A stretch of 64,000 bases of DNA from CAWCPR01 sp963797475 (GCA_963797475.1 CAWCPR010000001.1:1-64000); one strand, 5' to 3'. Positions 31,703 through 40,022 are shown, counted from the stretch's first letter. Notes: generated by a model from the letters alone, not told the origin. Translations and numbers: made by a program.

Positions 31703-32560
31703 ATGACGAAGCAAACAAGCCAGGCGGGCCTGGCGGAGATCAATAATGCCCGTATTTATTACGAAATTGGGGGGGAGGGGCAGCCCTTCGTCATGATCCA
31801 CGCCGGCGTGGCCGACAGCCGCCAGTGGAATAACGAGTTTGACTTTTTCACGTCTCAATATCGCGTGCTGCGCTACGACCTGCGCGGCTATGGAAAGAGC
31901 GAACCGGCGGCGGGCGAATTCAGCCATCTCCAGGACCTGAGCGCGCTGCTCGGCTACCTGGGCGTGGACCAACCCATCGTCCTCATGGGCTGTTCCATGG
32001 GCGGCGGGCTGGCGATGGATTACGCGCTGGAGCGGCCCGACCAGGTGCAGGCATTGATCATGGTGGGCTCGGGCCCAACGGGCTTGAAATTGGACGTTCC
32101 AACGCCCGCCAAATTCGAAGAAGCAGAAAAGGCCTATAACGCCGGAGATCTCGACCGGCTGGCCGAGCTGGAGGTGCAAATCTGGTTCGACGGCGAAGGC
32201 AGGATGCCCGGCCAGGTCAATCCAGCCATGCGCCAACTGGCTTACGATATGGACCGCAACGCGCTGGCCCTGGAAGCAAAGGGGCTGGGAAAGCGCCTGC
32301 CAGATGCCAAGGCGCCGGCAGCAGAGCGCTTGAGCGAGCTGAAAATGCCGGTGCTCATCATTGTCGGCTCTCACGACACTCCCTACATCCTGGCCGCGGC
32401 CGACTATATGGCGGAGAAGATCCCCTCGGCGCGCAAGGTGGTGATCAAGGATGCAGCCCACCTGTCGAATATGGACCAGCCCGACGAATTCATGCGCATC
32501 CTGAGCGAGTTTCTAGGAGGGAAGGGTTTCTCCCTGCCGCTACAGCGGACCGAAACGTAG
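31703..32560 (+). CDS. Alpha/beta-fold hydrolase
   Basis: A 285-residue alpha/beta hydrolase. Oxyanion region QPFVMIHAGVADSRQWNN, nucleophile elbow LMGCSMGGGLA (Ser in GCSMGG), acid in IVGSHDTPYILA, and histidine in IKDAAHLSNMDQPDEF. GGAGG lies upstream of the ATG. The last residues GGKGFSLPLQRTET run into a repeat: the stop TAG is the TAG of the GTAG that opens the REP element at 32557, so the natural C-terminus was probably a little different. Substrate unknown. Confidence 0.88.
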   Translation: MTKQTSQAGLAEINNARIYYEIGGEGQPFVMIHAGVADSRQWNNEFDFFTSQYRVLRYDLRGYGKSEPAAGEFSHLQDLSALLGYLGVDQPIVLMGCSMGGGLAMDYALERPDQVQALIMVGSGPTGLKLDVPTPAKFEEAEKAYNAGDLDRLAELEVQIWFDGEGRMPGQVNPAMRQLAYDMDRNALALEAKGLGKRLPDAKAPAAERLSELKMPVLIIVGSHDTPYILAAADYMAEKIPSARKVVIKDAAHLSNMDQPDEFMRILSEFLGGKGFSLPLQRTET

Positions 32561-32630
32561 GGCAGGATTCCATCCTGCCGCCCCTGGTTAGCCGATCCAG
32601 ATCTCCCGGCAGCTTGGAAAGCTGCCCTAC
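32557..32630 (+). repeat. Paired REP hairpins (GTAGGGC family)
   Basis: GTAGGGCAGGATTCCATCCTGCCG at the left and CGGCAGCTTGGAAAGCTGCCCTAC at the right, 26 bases apart. The outer ends GTAGGGC and GCCCTAC are themselves inverted, so the pair is a compact BIME-like unit placed between two convergent genes. Confidence 0.82.
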
Positions 32631-32640
32631 GCAATTGGGT

Positions 32641-34686
32641 TTATCTCACTACCAACGGCAAGTACACTTGTCTCGTTGAGGCGCTTACGGTTGGTTCTGG
32701 TGTCGGGGAAGGCCCGGGCGTGAACGTATGAGTTGGCGTGGGCGAAGGTCCCGGTGTGAAAGTGTATGTCGCCGTCGGCGTCGCTGTGGACGTCGGCGAG
32801 GGCCCGGGCGTGGAGGTGTGAGTCGCAGTCGGCGTCTTCGTTGACGTGGGCGAGGGCCCGGGCGTGAAGGTGTACGTCGCGGTCGGTGTCGCTGTGGACG
32901 TCGGCGAGGGTCCGGGTGTGAAAGTGTGCGTCGCGGTCGGCGTCGCTGTGGACGTGGGCGAGGGCCCAGGGGTGAAAGTGTGCGTCGCAGTCGGTGTCGT
33001 GTTGGATGTGGGCGAAGGCCCGGGCGTGGACGTCTGGGTTGCGGTCCCTGTTGCGGTCGGGCTGGGCGAGCTTGTGGCAGTTGGAGTCGCCGTTGCAGTC
33101 GGCGTCGAGCTGGGTAGGCTTGTGGCGGTCGGCGTGGCTGTGGCCGTAGGCGTCGGAGTCGGCGCGATCCCAAACAGCGCGCAGTTCGAAAATTCGGAGG
33201 TGTTGCCTGTTGGGTCAGTGGCGGTTGCCGTGATGCCGTCGCCGTCGGAGGCCATGCCAGTCAAATCGATGAGAAAGGTCACCTGTCCGGCGTTGTTGGT
33301 GGCTGCCGAGACCTGGGTGAGATAAACCTGCCCCTCGCCGTTTCCAAGAGGATCGCACGTCGGGTTGGCGTACACATCGATGCTGTAGGCCGTATTTGCC
33401 TGGCTGTCCAGCCTGGCAGTGATGACCTGGCTGCCTTGCGCTGCCTCCAGAATGGGGTAATTCTGGCGCTCGTTAGCGTCTCCATCCAGGTCGCCCGGAT
33501 CGTTGACGTCAATCCCATCTCTTCCCAGGTCGATCCCCAAATCCAAGTTATCGTGGATCGAATTACCCTGGATCGCATTTTGAGATGGGGAGCCTGAGAC
33601 GTTCGTGTAGGCCTCCACGCCGGTCCCGCCGTTATAGGCAATCTGGTTGCCCTCCCCGCTGAACACGCCCCCGACGACGTTCCCAACCGCCAAGCCCACC
33701 ACTTCTACCCCGTTACCCCCGTTGGGCAGCGCACTCAGCCCGTCGCTGGCGACGCCGATTAAGTTCCCTTGAACGACATTCAAATCGCTGGTATTGATTC
33801 GCACGCCGAAGTCCCTGCTGCTGCTGATCAGGTTGCCTGCCAGCGAAGCTGACCCGCCGATCGTGTTGCTGTCGCCGTTGATGTAGATTCCAAAGTCATT
33901 GCCGCTGGCGCTCAGCCCATCGGCAGTAGTGCCGATATAGTTGTTGCGCACAATGTTGCCTGTGCTCTGTTCAATACGGACCGCATAGTAATTGTTGGAA
34001 ATCACATTACGCTGGACATAAGCGGCCTGACCGCCAATGGTGTTGTTATTGCCATTGATCAAGATGCCGTGGCTGGCGTTGCCCATATCGCTCACCCCAT
34101 CCGGGCCGATGCCGATATAGTTGCAGCGCACCAAATTATTGCCGCTGCGCACACGCAGGCCGTAGCCGTTGAAATTGCCGATGACCAAGCCGCGCACGGT
34201 GCTGCCGTCGCTGCCGAAATCAAGCACCAGTCCCGCCGTACCCGCACCTGCGCCGTTGCCATCCAGCACGATCTGCAAGTTGGCGGTGGCGGATGGGCCT
34301 GGGCAGGAGGCGCCTGCTTGCGAGGTCCCCAGGATATCTACCGGAACGGTGATCGTGGGCAGCGCCGAGCTGGGCGCAATCGTAAACGGCCCGTTCCCCG
34401 CCAGGTTGAAGAGGATCTGGTGGGGTGAGGCGCCGGCCCCCTGGGCGTTCAGCTCTTCAATCGCGGCCCGCAGGCTGCACTGATCCCCTGCTGTTGTGGC
34501 GTTTGTGTCGCAGACTCCGTCTCCAGGGTTCAGATCGCTGAGGTCCGTGAGGATGTTGACTGTCAGCGTAGATAACGGGGCCGAAAGGGCTGGAGCACCG
34601 CTCCATGCCAGCGAAAGTAAGCACACGGCTGCCAGCACGTACATCCATCGTTTATTGAAGAATCCAGGAAATTTTGACGCATCCAT
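32641..34686 (-). CDS. Exported CSLREA-domain beta-helix protein with PT-rich repeats and Tyr-Leu-Pro tail
   Basis: A 681-residue secreted protein. Signal peptide (MYVLAAVCLLSLAWSGAPAL), CSLREA-type N-terminal domain (DGVCDTNATTAGDQCSLRAA), a parallel beta-helix (about 100-390: NLVRCNYIGIGPDGVSDMGN, NVISNNYYAVRIEQSTGNIV), a beta domain (about 390-500), a Pro/Thr/Ser repeat (about 500-660) in which HTFTPGPSPTSTATPTAT recurs, and RQVYLPLVVR at the end. The PT region is probably a cell-wall-spanning, O-glycosylated stalk that presents the helix. Function possibly adhesion. Confidence 0.87.
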   Translation of the reverse strand: MDASKFPGFFNKRWMYVLAAVCLLSLAWSGAPALSAPLSTLTVNILTDLSDLNPGDGVCDTNATTAGDQCSLRAAIEELNAQGAGASPHQILFNLAGNGPFTIAPSSALPTITVPVDILGTSQAGASCPGPSATANLQIVLDGNGAGAGTAGLVLDFGSDGSTVRGLVIGNFNGYGLRVRSGNNLVRCNYIGIGPDGVSDMGNASHGILINGNNNTIGGQAAYVQRNVISNNYYAVRIEQSTGNIVRNNYIGTTADGLSASGNDFGIYINGDSNTIGGSASLAGNLISSSRDFGVRINTSDLNVVQGNLIGVASDGLSALPNGGNGVEVVGLAVGNVVGGVFSGEGNQIAYNGGTGVEAYTNVSGSPSQNAIQGNSIHDNLDLGIDLGRDGIDVNDPGDLDGDANERQNYPILEAAQGSQVITARLDSQANTAYSIDVYANPTCDPLGNGEGQVYLTQVSAATNNAGQVTFLIDLTGMASDGDGITATATDPTGNTSEFSNCALFGIAPTPTPTATATPTATSLPSSTPTATATPTATSSPSPTATGTATQTSTPGPSPTSNTTPTATHTFTPGPSPTSTATPTATHTFTPGPSPTSTATPTATYTFTPGPSPTSTKTPTATHTSTPGPSPTSTATPTATYTFTPGPSPTPTHTFTPGPSPTPEPTVSASTRQVYLPLVVR
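32690..33170 (-). repeat. Coding tandem repeat (Pro-Thr stalk)
   Basis: Nearly identical DNA units encode TFTPGPSPTSTATPTATH with small variations (TYTFTPGPSPT, HTSTPGPSPT). Units are in-frame and in tandem, so the number of copies can change by slippage or recombination without frameshift. Confidence 0.75.
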
Positions 34687-34920
34687 TGCATACCTCCCAT
34701 TTTGATAAATCGCTATTCATCCGCCCCTGGCTCTTGGCCAGCGCTCCGCCTGAGGCGCCCAGGGGCAAAGCGACCCATGCAGTTTGGTTGTTAACTAAAA
34801 GGATACGCTTTATCCAATAAATCCGCATCGGGAGGTACACCCCATATTTCTTATCCAGACACCCCATTTTTCGGGTTGAGCCTAATTATTCTGGGGAGTT
34901 GGAAAGGTTCACCAGACTTT

Positions 34921-35352
34921 ATGCTGAACAGTTACAATATAAAAAAGATGAAAGAATTCAGCAACCTTCAGATGATCGAAAAGGCCAAAGCTTTCCTCCG
35001 GCCCAGGAAATTATCTTACGACAACACCGCCGGGGATGTCGCCTGCGCGTTGTTCAGCGCCTCAGGCTAACTTTACTTCGGCGTTTGCATCGACGTCGGC
35101 AGCGGCATCGGGTTTTGCGCTGAACACAGCGCCATAGCGGCGATGATCACAGCCGGGGAAAGCAGCATTTCAAAGATCGTCGCCGTTTGGGGCCATGGTG
35201 TGGTTCTGCCGCCTTGCGGGAGATGCCGGGAATTAATGTATCAAATCGACCAGACAAACTTCGCAAACACGGATGTCATTCTGAGCGAAGACCACGTGGT
35301 CAAATTGCAAGACCTTTTACCCTATCCGTATGGCGAAGTCTGGAAGGAGTAG
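34921..35352 (+). pseudogene. Cytidine deaminase family gene with one nonsense codon
   Basis: The frame from ATG 34921 (or 34948) reads KAFLRPRKLSYDNTAGDVAC ALFSASG, then TAA at 35068-35070, then without shift LYFGVCIDVGSGIGFCAEHS AIAAM and VVLPPCGRCRELMYQID. The zinc motifs CAEHS (HAE-type) and PCGRC are intact. The TAA stands where the family has Asn (GNxYxGVC), so a single change interrupts an otherwise complete gene. The stop at 35350 is the TAG in the GTAG foot of the following REP. The C-terminal part could still be translated from GTG/ATG 35143, without the catalytic HAE motif. Confidence 0.75.
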
Positions 35353-35452
35353 GGCAGGATTCCGGCAGTGAAAGCCCAAGCTTTGCTTGGGACCACTGCC
35401 ATCCTGCCGTCTGATTGACCATCTCTCCCGGCAGCTTGGAAAGCTGCCCTAC
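35349..35452 (+). repeat. Paired REP hairpins (GTAGGGC family) with insertion
   Basis: GTAGGGCAGGATTCC and the second part of the hairpin (ATCCTGCCG) are separated by an extra palindrome, GGCAGTGAAAGCCCAAGCTT with its inverted arm GCTTGGGACCACTGCC. The opposite hairpin CGGCAGCTTGGAAAGCTGCCCTAC ends the unit. The inserted palindrome has thus entered the loop of the first hairpin. Confidence 0.75.
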
Positions 35453-35510
35453 GATCTACCGACCGAAACGTAGAGTAGTATTCCTTCCTTAAACCTCACA
35501 AGGTCAAGAT

Positions 35511-36401
35511 ATGATCGATACAGGACTCACAGGCAAAGGCGTTCTTATCACCGGCGCCAACAACCCGCGTGGGATCGGCGCCGCGATAGCGTGCGCTTTC
35601 GCAAGGGAAGGCGCCAGGATCTTCCTCCATTATTTCCGAGCCGCCAACCCCGCTCATGGAAACAGCCATAACACCTCAGGCGATCAAACCGGCCCAGGCG
35701 AGGCTTTCTATTATTCTCAGCAATCCAAGCATATTGATGAAGTTCTGAAGGATCTTGCCGACCTGGGGGCGGAAGCGATTGCCTGGGAGGCGGACCTATC
35801 TGAACCCGAATCCGTGTTGGCGCTTTTCAATAAAGCGCAAAGATCGCTGGGCAAGGTCGAAGTCCTGGTCAACAATGCCGCCCATTGGGAGGCCGACACA
35901 TTGCTTCCAGGCGACGTTACTCTGGCTGCGGACCATGTTGAGAAATGGACAGCCCGGCCAAAAAGCCTGGACGCGGGCAGCTTCGACCGGCTGTTTGGCG
36001 TCAATACCAAAGCGGCTGCCCTGCTGATGGCAGAATTCGCCAGGCAGCACATCCGTCGCGGCGCAACCTGGGGCCGTATTATTAACATAAGCACGGATGG
36101 CGCATATTGCTTCCCGTCGGAGGTCTCCTACGGGGCCAGCAAGCTGGCGCTGGAAGCCTATACCCGCAGCGCGGCAGTGGAGTTTGGCAGGTTCGGCATC
36201 ACCGTCAACGTCATTTCCCCGGGGCCGATTCAGACCGGCTGGATCACGGCTGAGCTGGCGCAGGACATCCTGACGACCACGCCGCTTGGTCGAGTGGGAG
36301 AGCCGCAGGATATCGCCGATGTGGTCGTGTTCCTGGCGTCGAACCAGGCCAGGTGGGTTACCGGGCAGAAGATCCACGTTGGCGGCGGCCATGCGATGTG
36401 A
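35511..36401 (+). CDS. Short-chain dehydrogenase/reductase (SDR)
   Basis: A 296-residue classical SDR. NAD(P)-binding motif LITGANNPRGIGAA (TGxxxxxGIG), NNAAHW (NNAG type), catalytic Ser in INISTDGAYCFPS, Tyr and Lys in YGASK, and the typical end VVFLASNQARWVTGQKIHVG GGHAM. An insertion of about 30 residues after the second strand (AANPAHGNSHNTSGDQTGPG EAF) is longer than usual and typical of ketoreductase-like members in this phylum. An almost identical C-terminal fragment is found at 40829-40903. Substrate unknown. Confidence 0.88.
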   Translation: MIDTGLTGKGVLITGANNPRGIGAAIACAFAREGARIFLHYFRAANPAHGNSHNTSGDQTGPGEAFYYSQQSKHIDEVLKDLADLGAEAIAWEADLSEPESVLALFNKAQRSLGKVEVLVNNAAHWEADTLLPGDVTLAADHVEKWTARPKSLDAGSFDRLFGVNTKAAALLMAEFARQHIRRGATWGRIINISTDGAYCFPSEVSYGASKLALEAYTRSAAVEFGRFGITVNVISPGPIQTGWITAELAQDILTTTPLGRVGEPQDIADVVVFLASNQARWVTGQKIHVGGGHAM

Positions 36402-36624
36402 GGCCCGCTGCGTGCAGCTTGGCGTCGCCCAGAGCCTCGACCCGATCCTGGCCACGCCGGACAGCATACGCGCCGCGGTTACCGCGGTCCTGGCGGAGCC
36501 CAGCTACCGGCGGGCAGCCGGGCGCGTCCGGGACGAATTCGCCCGGCTGCCGGGTCCGGAACACGCCGTCGCGCTGCTGGAACGGCTGGCGAGGGAAAAA
36601 CAGCCCGTGTTCCACGAGCTATAA
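36391..36624 (+). pseudogene. C-terminal fragment of an MGT-type (UDP-) glycosyltransferase
   Basis: In a frame different from the SDR: CVQLGVAQSLDPILATPDSI, RAAVTAVLAEPSYRRAAGRV, RDEFARLPGPEHAVALLERL. This is the final helical part of macrolide/UDP-glycosyltransferase-like proteins (GT1, MGT type). The catalytic part is gone. It is fused directly to the SDR 3' end, so a deletion brought the two genes together. Confidence 0.6.
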
Positions 36625-36626
36625 AA

Positions 36627-36710
36627 GTGTTGGGCGCTTGTGGCGCACCAACGCAATATGATGGAGAGTTGCGGCTCTGTCGCAATCTCCAGAGATTCAT
36701 CAAAACAGGA
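36627..36710 (+). repeat. Palindromic repeat of the fifth family (copy 2)
   Basis: GTGTTGGGCGCTTGTGGCGC ACC to GATTCATCAAAAC; about 90 percent identical by eye to 27573-27656. The arms GGAGAGTTGCGGC and TCGCAATCTCC form a hairpin. The following 36711-36928 hold no gene I can recognise. Confidence 0.75.
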
Positions 36711-36928
36711 GCACGGTGGCCGACAGGACGCCGGCGACTTCCAGATCCAGGCCATACGTTTCACGCAGCGTGGTCAGTAGAAAAGCGCCAAGCTTCGCAA
36801 ATGATCGGAGCTGGCAATATCCCACCGGAAGTTGTCCCCGAAGCCTTGCGGCAGGTAATGGTTGGAGTGCAATCCGGAGAACCATCATCTATGATATGAT
36901 AAACAAAATTTAGGCTTAGGGTTATTCG

Positions 36929-37168
36929 ATGTCGCCAACAATTTTGAGGGAAGGCTCATATCGGTTCTTCTTTTACTCAGGTGATCGCACTGAACCCCCT
37001 CACGTTCATATTGAGCGTGATAATAACACCGCAAAAATCTGGTTAACGCCTGTCCGCCTGCAACATAATAAAGGTTTTCGCTCAGTTGAAATACGGGATA
37101 TTTTGCAGTTGACCGAACGAAATCAAAAGAAACTCTTGGAGCGTTGGTATGAATTCTTCAACGATTGA
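36929..37168 (+). CDS. DUF4160 protein
   Basis: A 79-residue protein of the DUF4160 family: SPTILREGSYRFFFYSGDRT, EPPHVHIERDNNTAKIWLTP, and the C-terminal EIRDILQLTERNQKKLLERW. The PPHVHxxR motif is diagnostic. DUF4160 and DUF2442 genes are regularly paired and overlap, like here (20 bases), and are suspected to form a toxin-antitoxin-like module; direct evidence is not known to me. Confidence 0.88.
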   Translation: MSPTILREGSYRFFFYSGDRTEPPHVHIERDNNTAKIWLTPVRLQHNKGFRSVEIRDILQLTERNQKKLLERWYEFFND

Positions 37169-37457
37169 AATTCGACAGTCCCGGGCGCAGCACATCCAAG
37201 TAAGCCCTGAAGATCTCGTGGTTGATTTAGAAGATGGGCGTACGCTGTCCGTACCGCTGGCCTGGTACCCGCGCTTGTTTCATGCTACCCCTGAAGAACG
37301 TCAGAATTGGCGGATGATCGGTCAGGGGGAGGGAATTCACTGGCCCGATTTGGATGAGGACATCAGCGTAGAACAGTTGCTGCTGGGTATCCCTTCCGGG
37401 GAAAGCCAATCTTCACTGCAACATTGGCTGGAAGAACGAAAACAACAAAAGCAGTAA
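37149..37457 (+). CDS. DUF2442 protein
   Basis: A 102-residue DUF2442 protein. Signature: VDLEDGRTLSVPLAWYPRLF HATPEERQNWRMIGQGEGIH WPDLDEDISVEQLLLGIPS. The ATG lies within the DUF4160 gene, giving tight coupling. The C-terminal tail (about 15 residues, LEERKQQKQ) is charged. A relic of another DUF2442 gene is at 15788-15886. Confidence 0.88.
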   Translation: MNSSTIEIRQSRAQHIQVSPEDLVVDLEDGRTLSVPLAWYPRLFHATPEERQNWRMIGQGEGIHWPDLDEDISVEQLLLGIPSGESQSSLQHWLEERKQQKQ

Positions 37458-37532
37458 GCTCGCCCTTGAAAGCCAGGGTTTAAGCCGGCTCCGCAAAGCC
37501 ACCAAGCGCACAGACCTGGGCGGTTTGCCCGG

Positions 37533-37923
37533 TCAGGCCGCCCGGGCCTGCATCCGGATGAAATCCTGCATCCCCACCAACCCCAGGATCGTTCTTACGA
37601 ACGGCGGGAAATTCGGCAGGGCTGATTGCCGGTCCACCGGTTCGATTTTTTCGAGCGCATATTCACTGCGATGGTACAGCAGGTCGCATTTTCCGGCCGC
37701 GGAGACATTCCGATACCAATCGACATTCGGCCCGTAGGTTAAGCGCGATCATGAAACCGCCCTGCGACGGGAAGACCCAGATGGGTGTCTCGTAATGCTT
37801 GCCGCTTTTCCGGCCAACATGGTAAAGGATGGCGAACGGCCCCCATCCAGCCTGGGCGATCTTGCCGGTGAGCTTGTTCAGGATGTACTTATTAAAGTAG
37901 CGTACGCCGCTTGGGATTTTCAC
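37533..37923 (-). pseudogene. F420-dependent nitroreductase-like gene, frameshifted
   Basis: Starts at GTG 37923, overlapping the stop of the TetR gene by GTGA. Frame 1: VRYFNKYILNKLTGKIAQAG, WGPFAILYHVGRKSGKHYET PIWVFPSQGGFMIAL. The expected continuation TYGPNVDWYRNVSAAGKCDL and ALPNFPPFVRTILGLVGMQD F is in the next frame. One surplus A in CTTAACCTACGGG (about 37737-37745) accounts for the break. Reconstructed length is 129 residues. The TetR upstream probably controlled this gene. Confidence 0.72.
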
Positions 37924-38546
37924 TTTTCTGCGCTCCGCAATGGGCCTTCCTGGCGGCTCACGACGCCCCACAGGAAGGTCTCAATATAGCGCTCCAGCGA
38001 GCGATCCGAGATGGGCGCCTCCGGGGCCTTGTCCAGGAAGACATGGGTGAAGGCGTAGCCGACCAACATGCCCACAAAAGCGCTGAAGAACACCAGCGGG
38101 TCACGCGGCAGGGCAATCTGCCCGGATGCATAGACTTTTTCCACAAAGCGCTGCACCTGCGGGTACATCGCCCGGATTAATTCGGGGAGGTGCGCCCCTC
38201 TCAGGTCGATCAGCTCGACAAACACCAGGTTGAGCACCCCGGGATCCGCCTCGACATCCTGCACAATCCGCTGGGCGGCGTCCCGGATCAGCGCTTCGGC
38301 CGATTTGCCTTCCACCTCGCTCAGGCGCGGCAGGATGCGCATTATGGGGTGATATTGCAAGATCACGGCCTGCATGACCTGCTCTTTATCGCTGAAATGG
38401 TTGTAAATGCTCCCGGCGGTGATCCCTGCTCGGGCGGCGATATCGCGCATCGAGGTGCCGTGATAGCCTTGCTCGCTGAACAACTGGTAAGAAGCTGCGA
38501 TAATTGCCAGGCGGGTCGTTTCGCCGCCGGTTTGTGTGGGTTGCAT
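37920..38546 (-). CDS. TetR/AcrR-family repressor
   Basis: A 208-residue repressor with an N-terminal helix-turn-helix (IIAASYQLFSEQGYHGTSMR DIAARAGITAGSIYNHFSDK) and a ligand-binding C-terminal half. ATG 38546 is preferred because the GGAGAAA ribosome site lies just upstream; the frame is open to 38621 through the operator region, which would not be coding. A palindromic operator at 38566-38587 directly upstream suggests autoregulation and control of the overlapping nitroreductase-like gene. Confidence 0.88.
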   Translation of the reverse strand: MQPTQTGGETTRLAIIAASYQLFSEQGYHGTSMRDIAARAGITAGSIYNHFSDKEQVMQAVILQYHPIMRILPRLSEVEGKSAEALIRDAAQRIVQDVEADPGVLNLVFVELIDLRGAHLPELIRAMYPQVQRFVEKVYASGQIALPRDPLVFFSAFVGMLVGYAFTHVFLDKAPEAPISDRSLERYIETFLWGVVSRQEGPLRSAEK

Positions 38547-38565
38547 ATTTTTCTCCACCTGACGA

Positions 38566-38587
38566 AATAAACAAACGTTTGTTTGTT
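38566..38587. promoter_or_regulatory. TetR operator
   Basis: A perfect 16-base palindrome AAACAAACGTTTGTTT (38569-38584), extended imperfectly on both sides. AAACGTTT-centred sites of this form are typical of TetR/QacR-like repressors. Located about 20-40 bases before the repressor start. Confidence 0.75.
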
Positions 38588-38662
38588 TTATTGTACAGAA
38601 TTGTAGAGAAAAGTCAAGCACTCCAATCAGGGTACTGCAATTCTAAAATTTTGCGCATATCC

Positions 38663-38689
38663 TTGACAGGCAGGCATTTCGGGTATAAT
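38663..38689 (+). promoter_or_regulatory. Promoter of the sco-PCuAC-ctaG operon
   Basis: TTGACA (38663-38668) and TATAAT (38684-38689) are both consensus, but the spacer is only 15 bases. The transcript would have a leader of about 125 bases, containing a 24-codon ORF (ATG 38769, MDVVQAQQYLQKATALNKCH VPFG) that overlaps the start of sco; whether it is translated is unknown. Confidence 0.6.
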
Positions 38690-38821
38690 TTGTTGCGCTC
38701 CATCCACGCTGAGTTTTGCCAGCCGGGAGGACGCCGAACGCTTCCAACGAGGGTTTGGGGGTCAGGTTATGGATGTCGTTCAGGCACAGCAGTATTTGCA
38801 GAAAGCAACGGCGTTGAATAA

Positions 38822-39490
38822 ATGTCACGTACCCTTTGGATGAAAATTGGCGCCGGCCTGTTATTTCTGGCGGGGGCAGGCGCACTATACCAAATTGTAG
38901 CGCCACGCTTGCAGCCTTTGCCGGTCTACATGGCGCTGCCGGAAGCGAAACTGATTGACGAGAATGGACAACCCTTTGACTTGAATCAGACGCGCGGCAA
39001 GGTGGTCGTGGTCAGCCTGATCTATACACATTGTCCGGACATCTGCCCACTTACCACCGCCAAGATGAAACAGATACAAGAAGGCGTCCAAGCTGCCGGG
39101 TTGAGCAATCAGGTTCAATTGGTTACCTTCACGGTTGATCCCCAGCGTGATAACCCGGATGTGATCAAGGGATTCGCCAGCGCATACGATTTCGATCCAA
39201 GCAATTGGGTTTTTCTCACGGGGACATCCGACCAGATCGATATCCTGATAAAGGGCCTGAATCTCTACGTGCAGCGCGTTTATTACGTCAACAACACTCC
39301 CGTGCCCGAGACAGCACTGACCCAACCGGCGGCAGATACCCCATACCTTGTAAATCACACCGACCGCATGTTCTTGATCGACCGTCAAGGGAACGTCCGC
39401 GCGCTTCCTCCCGGAAGCCGCACTAATGTGAATGATGCGATGCAATTAATTCAACAGCTTGTTAAGGAGCAGCGTGGAGGGCAATCATGA
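38822..39490 (+). CDS. SCO1/SenC-family copper chaperone for cytochrome c oxidase
   Basis: A 222-residue membrane-anchored thioredoxin-fold protein. One N-terminal transmembrane helix (about 8-25), the copper/thiol motif C71-PDI-C75 in SLIYTHCPDICPLTTAKM, DPQRDNPDVIKGFASAYDF, and the conserved distal histidine in PYLVNHTDRMFLIDRQG. SCO proteins deliver copper to, and reduce, the Cu(A) site of cytochrome oxidase on the outer face of the membrane. The stop overlaps the start of the PCuAC gene by four bases (ATGA), so both are coupled. Confidence 0.93.
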   Translation: MSRTLWMKIGAGLLFLAGAGALYQIVAPRLQPLPVYMALPEAKLIDENGQPFDLNQTRGKVVVVSLIYTHCPDICPLTTAKMKQIQEGVQAAGLSNQVQLVTFTVDPQRDNPDVIKGFASAYDFDPSNWVFLTGTSDQIDILIKGLNLYVQRVYYVNNTPVPETALTQPAADTPYLVNHTDRMFLIDRQGNVRALPPGSRTNVNDAMQLIQQLVKEQRGGQS

Positions 39491-40020
39491 TTCGCAGGTT
39501 TTCAGGCTTATCGATTTTCTTTTCCTTGCTGACAGCCTGTGCAGCGTCGGCGCCGGCCGGCCCCAAAATCAGCGTAGAAAACGCCTGGGCGCGTCCCGCC
39601 ATTGTCGGCTCAATGAGCGCGACGCCGACCATGCAAGACATGACAGGGGCGTCTGGAAGCGCGACGCCAGCCATGCAGGGCATGCCAGGAATGGCCGGAA
39701 GTGGGACGACCAGCGCGGCTTATTTCGTGATCGTGAACCAGGGTAGTGAAGCGGACACCCTGATTGGCGCCACCAGCGGGGTGGCGAGCAAGGCGGAATT
39801 GCACGAGACGCGCATCGTCAACGATGTGGCAGAGATGGCGCCGGTCCCGCACGTGGATGTGCCGGCGGGCGGACGCGTCGAATTCAAGCCAGGGGGATAT
39901 CATGTAATGTTGGAAGGGCTGAACCAGGATCTGAAAGTGGGTGAAACCATCCAACTCACGCTTCAGTTTGAAAAAAGCGGCGCAATCACGCTCGAGGTGC
40001 CAATTCAACCGGGGAATTAA
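39487..40020 (+). CDS. PCu(A)C-type copper chaperone, lipoprotein
   Basis: A 177-residue exported protein: signal with lipobox-like LLTACAAS, the conserved opening ISVENAWARP, a Met-rich insertion (MSATPTMQDM...MQGMPGMAG) not found in the shortest members, then AAYFVIVNQGSEADTLIGAT and the copper-binding pattern ELHETRIVNDVAEM ... VEFKPGGYHVMLEGL (H-x-M type). PCuAC brings Cu(I) to Sco or Cu(A). Two bases separate it from the next gene. The extra methionines could be an additional copper-collecting tail. Confidence 0.92.
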   Translation: MIRRFSGLSIFFSLLTACAASAPAGPKISVENAWARPAIVGSMSATPTMQDMTGASGSATPAMQGMPGMAGSGTTSAAYFVIVNQGSEADTLIGATSGVASKAELHETRIVNDVAEMAPVPHVDVPAGGRVEFKPGGYHVMLEGLNQDLKVGETIQLTLQFEKSGAITLEVPIQPGN

Positions 40021-40022
40021 GC

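Noticed and set aside
32846..33325. Plus-strand Val/Gly-rich ORF
   Set aside because: It is the complement of the Pro-Thr repeat stalk of the minus-strand gene.
38769..38843. 24-codon ORF in the sco leader as a regulatory leader peptide
   Set aside because: No ribosome site beyond a weak GGTCAGG and no codon pattern (for example runs of one amino acid) that would suggest attenuation; kept only as a note in the promoter entry.
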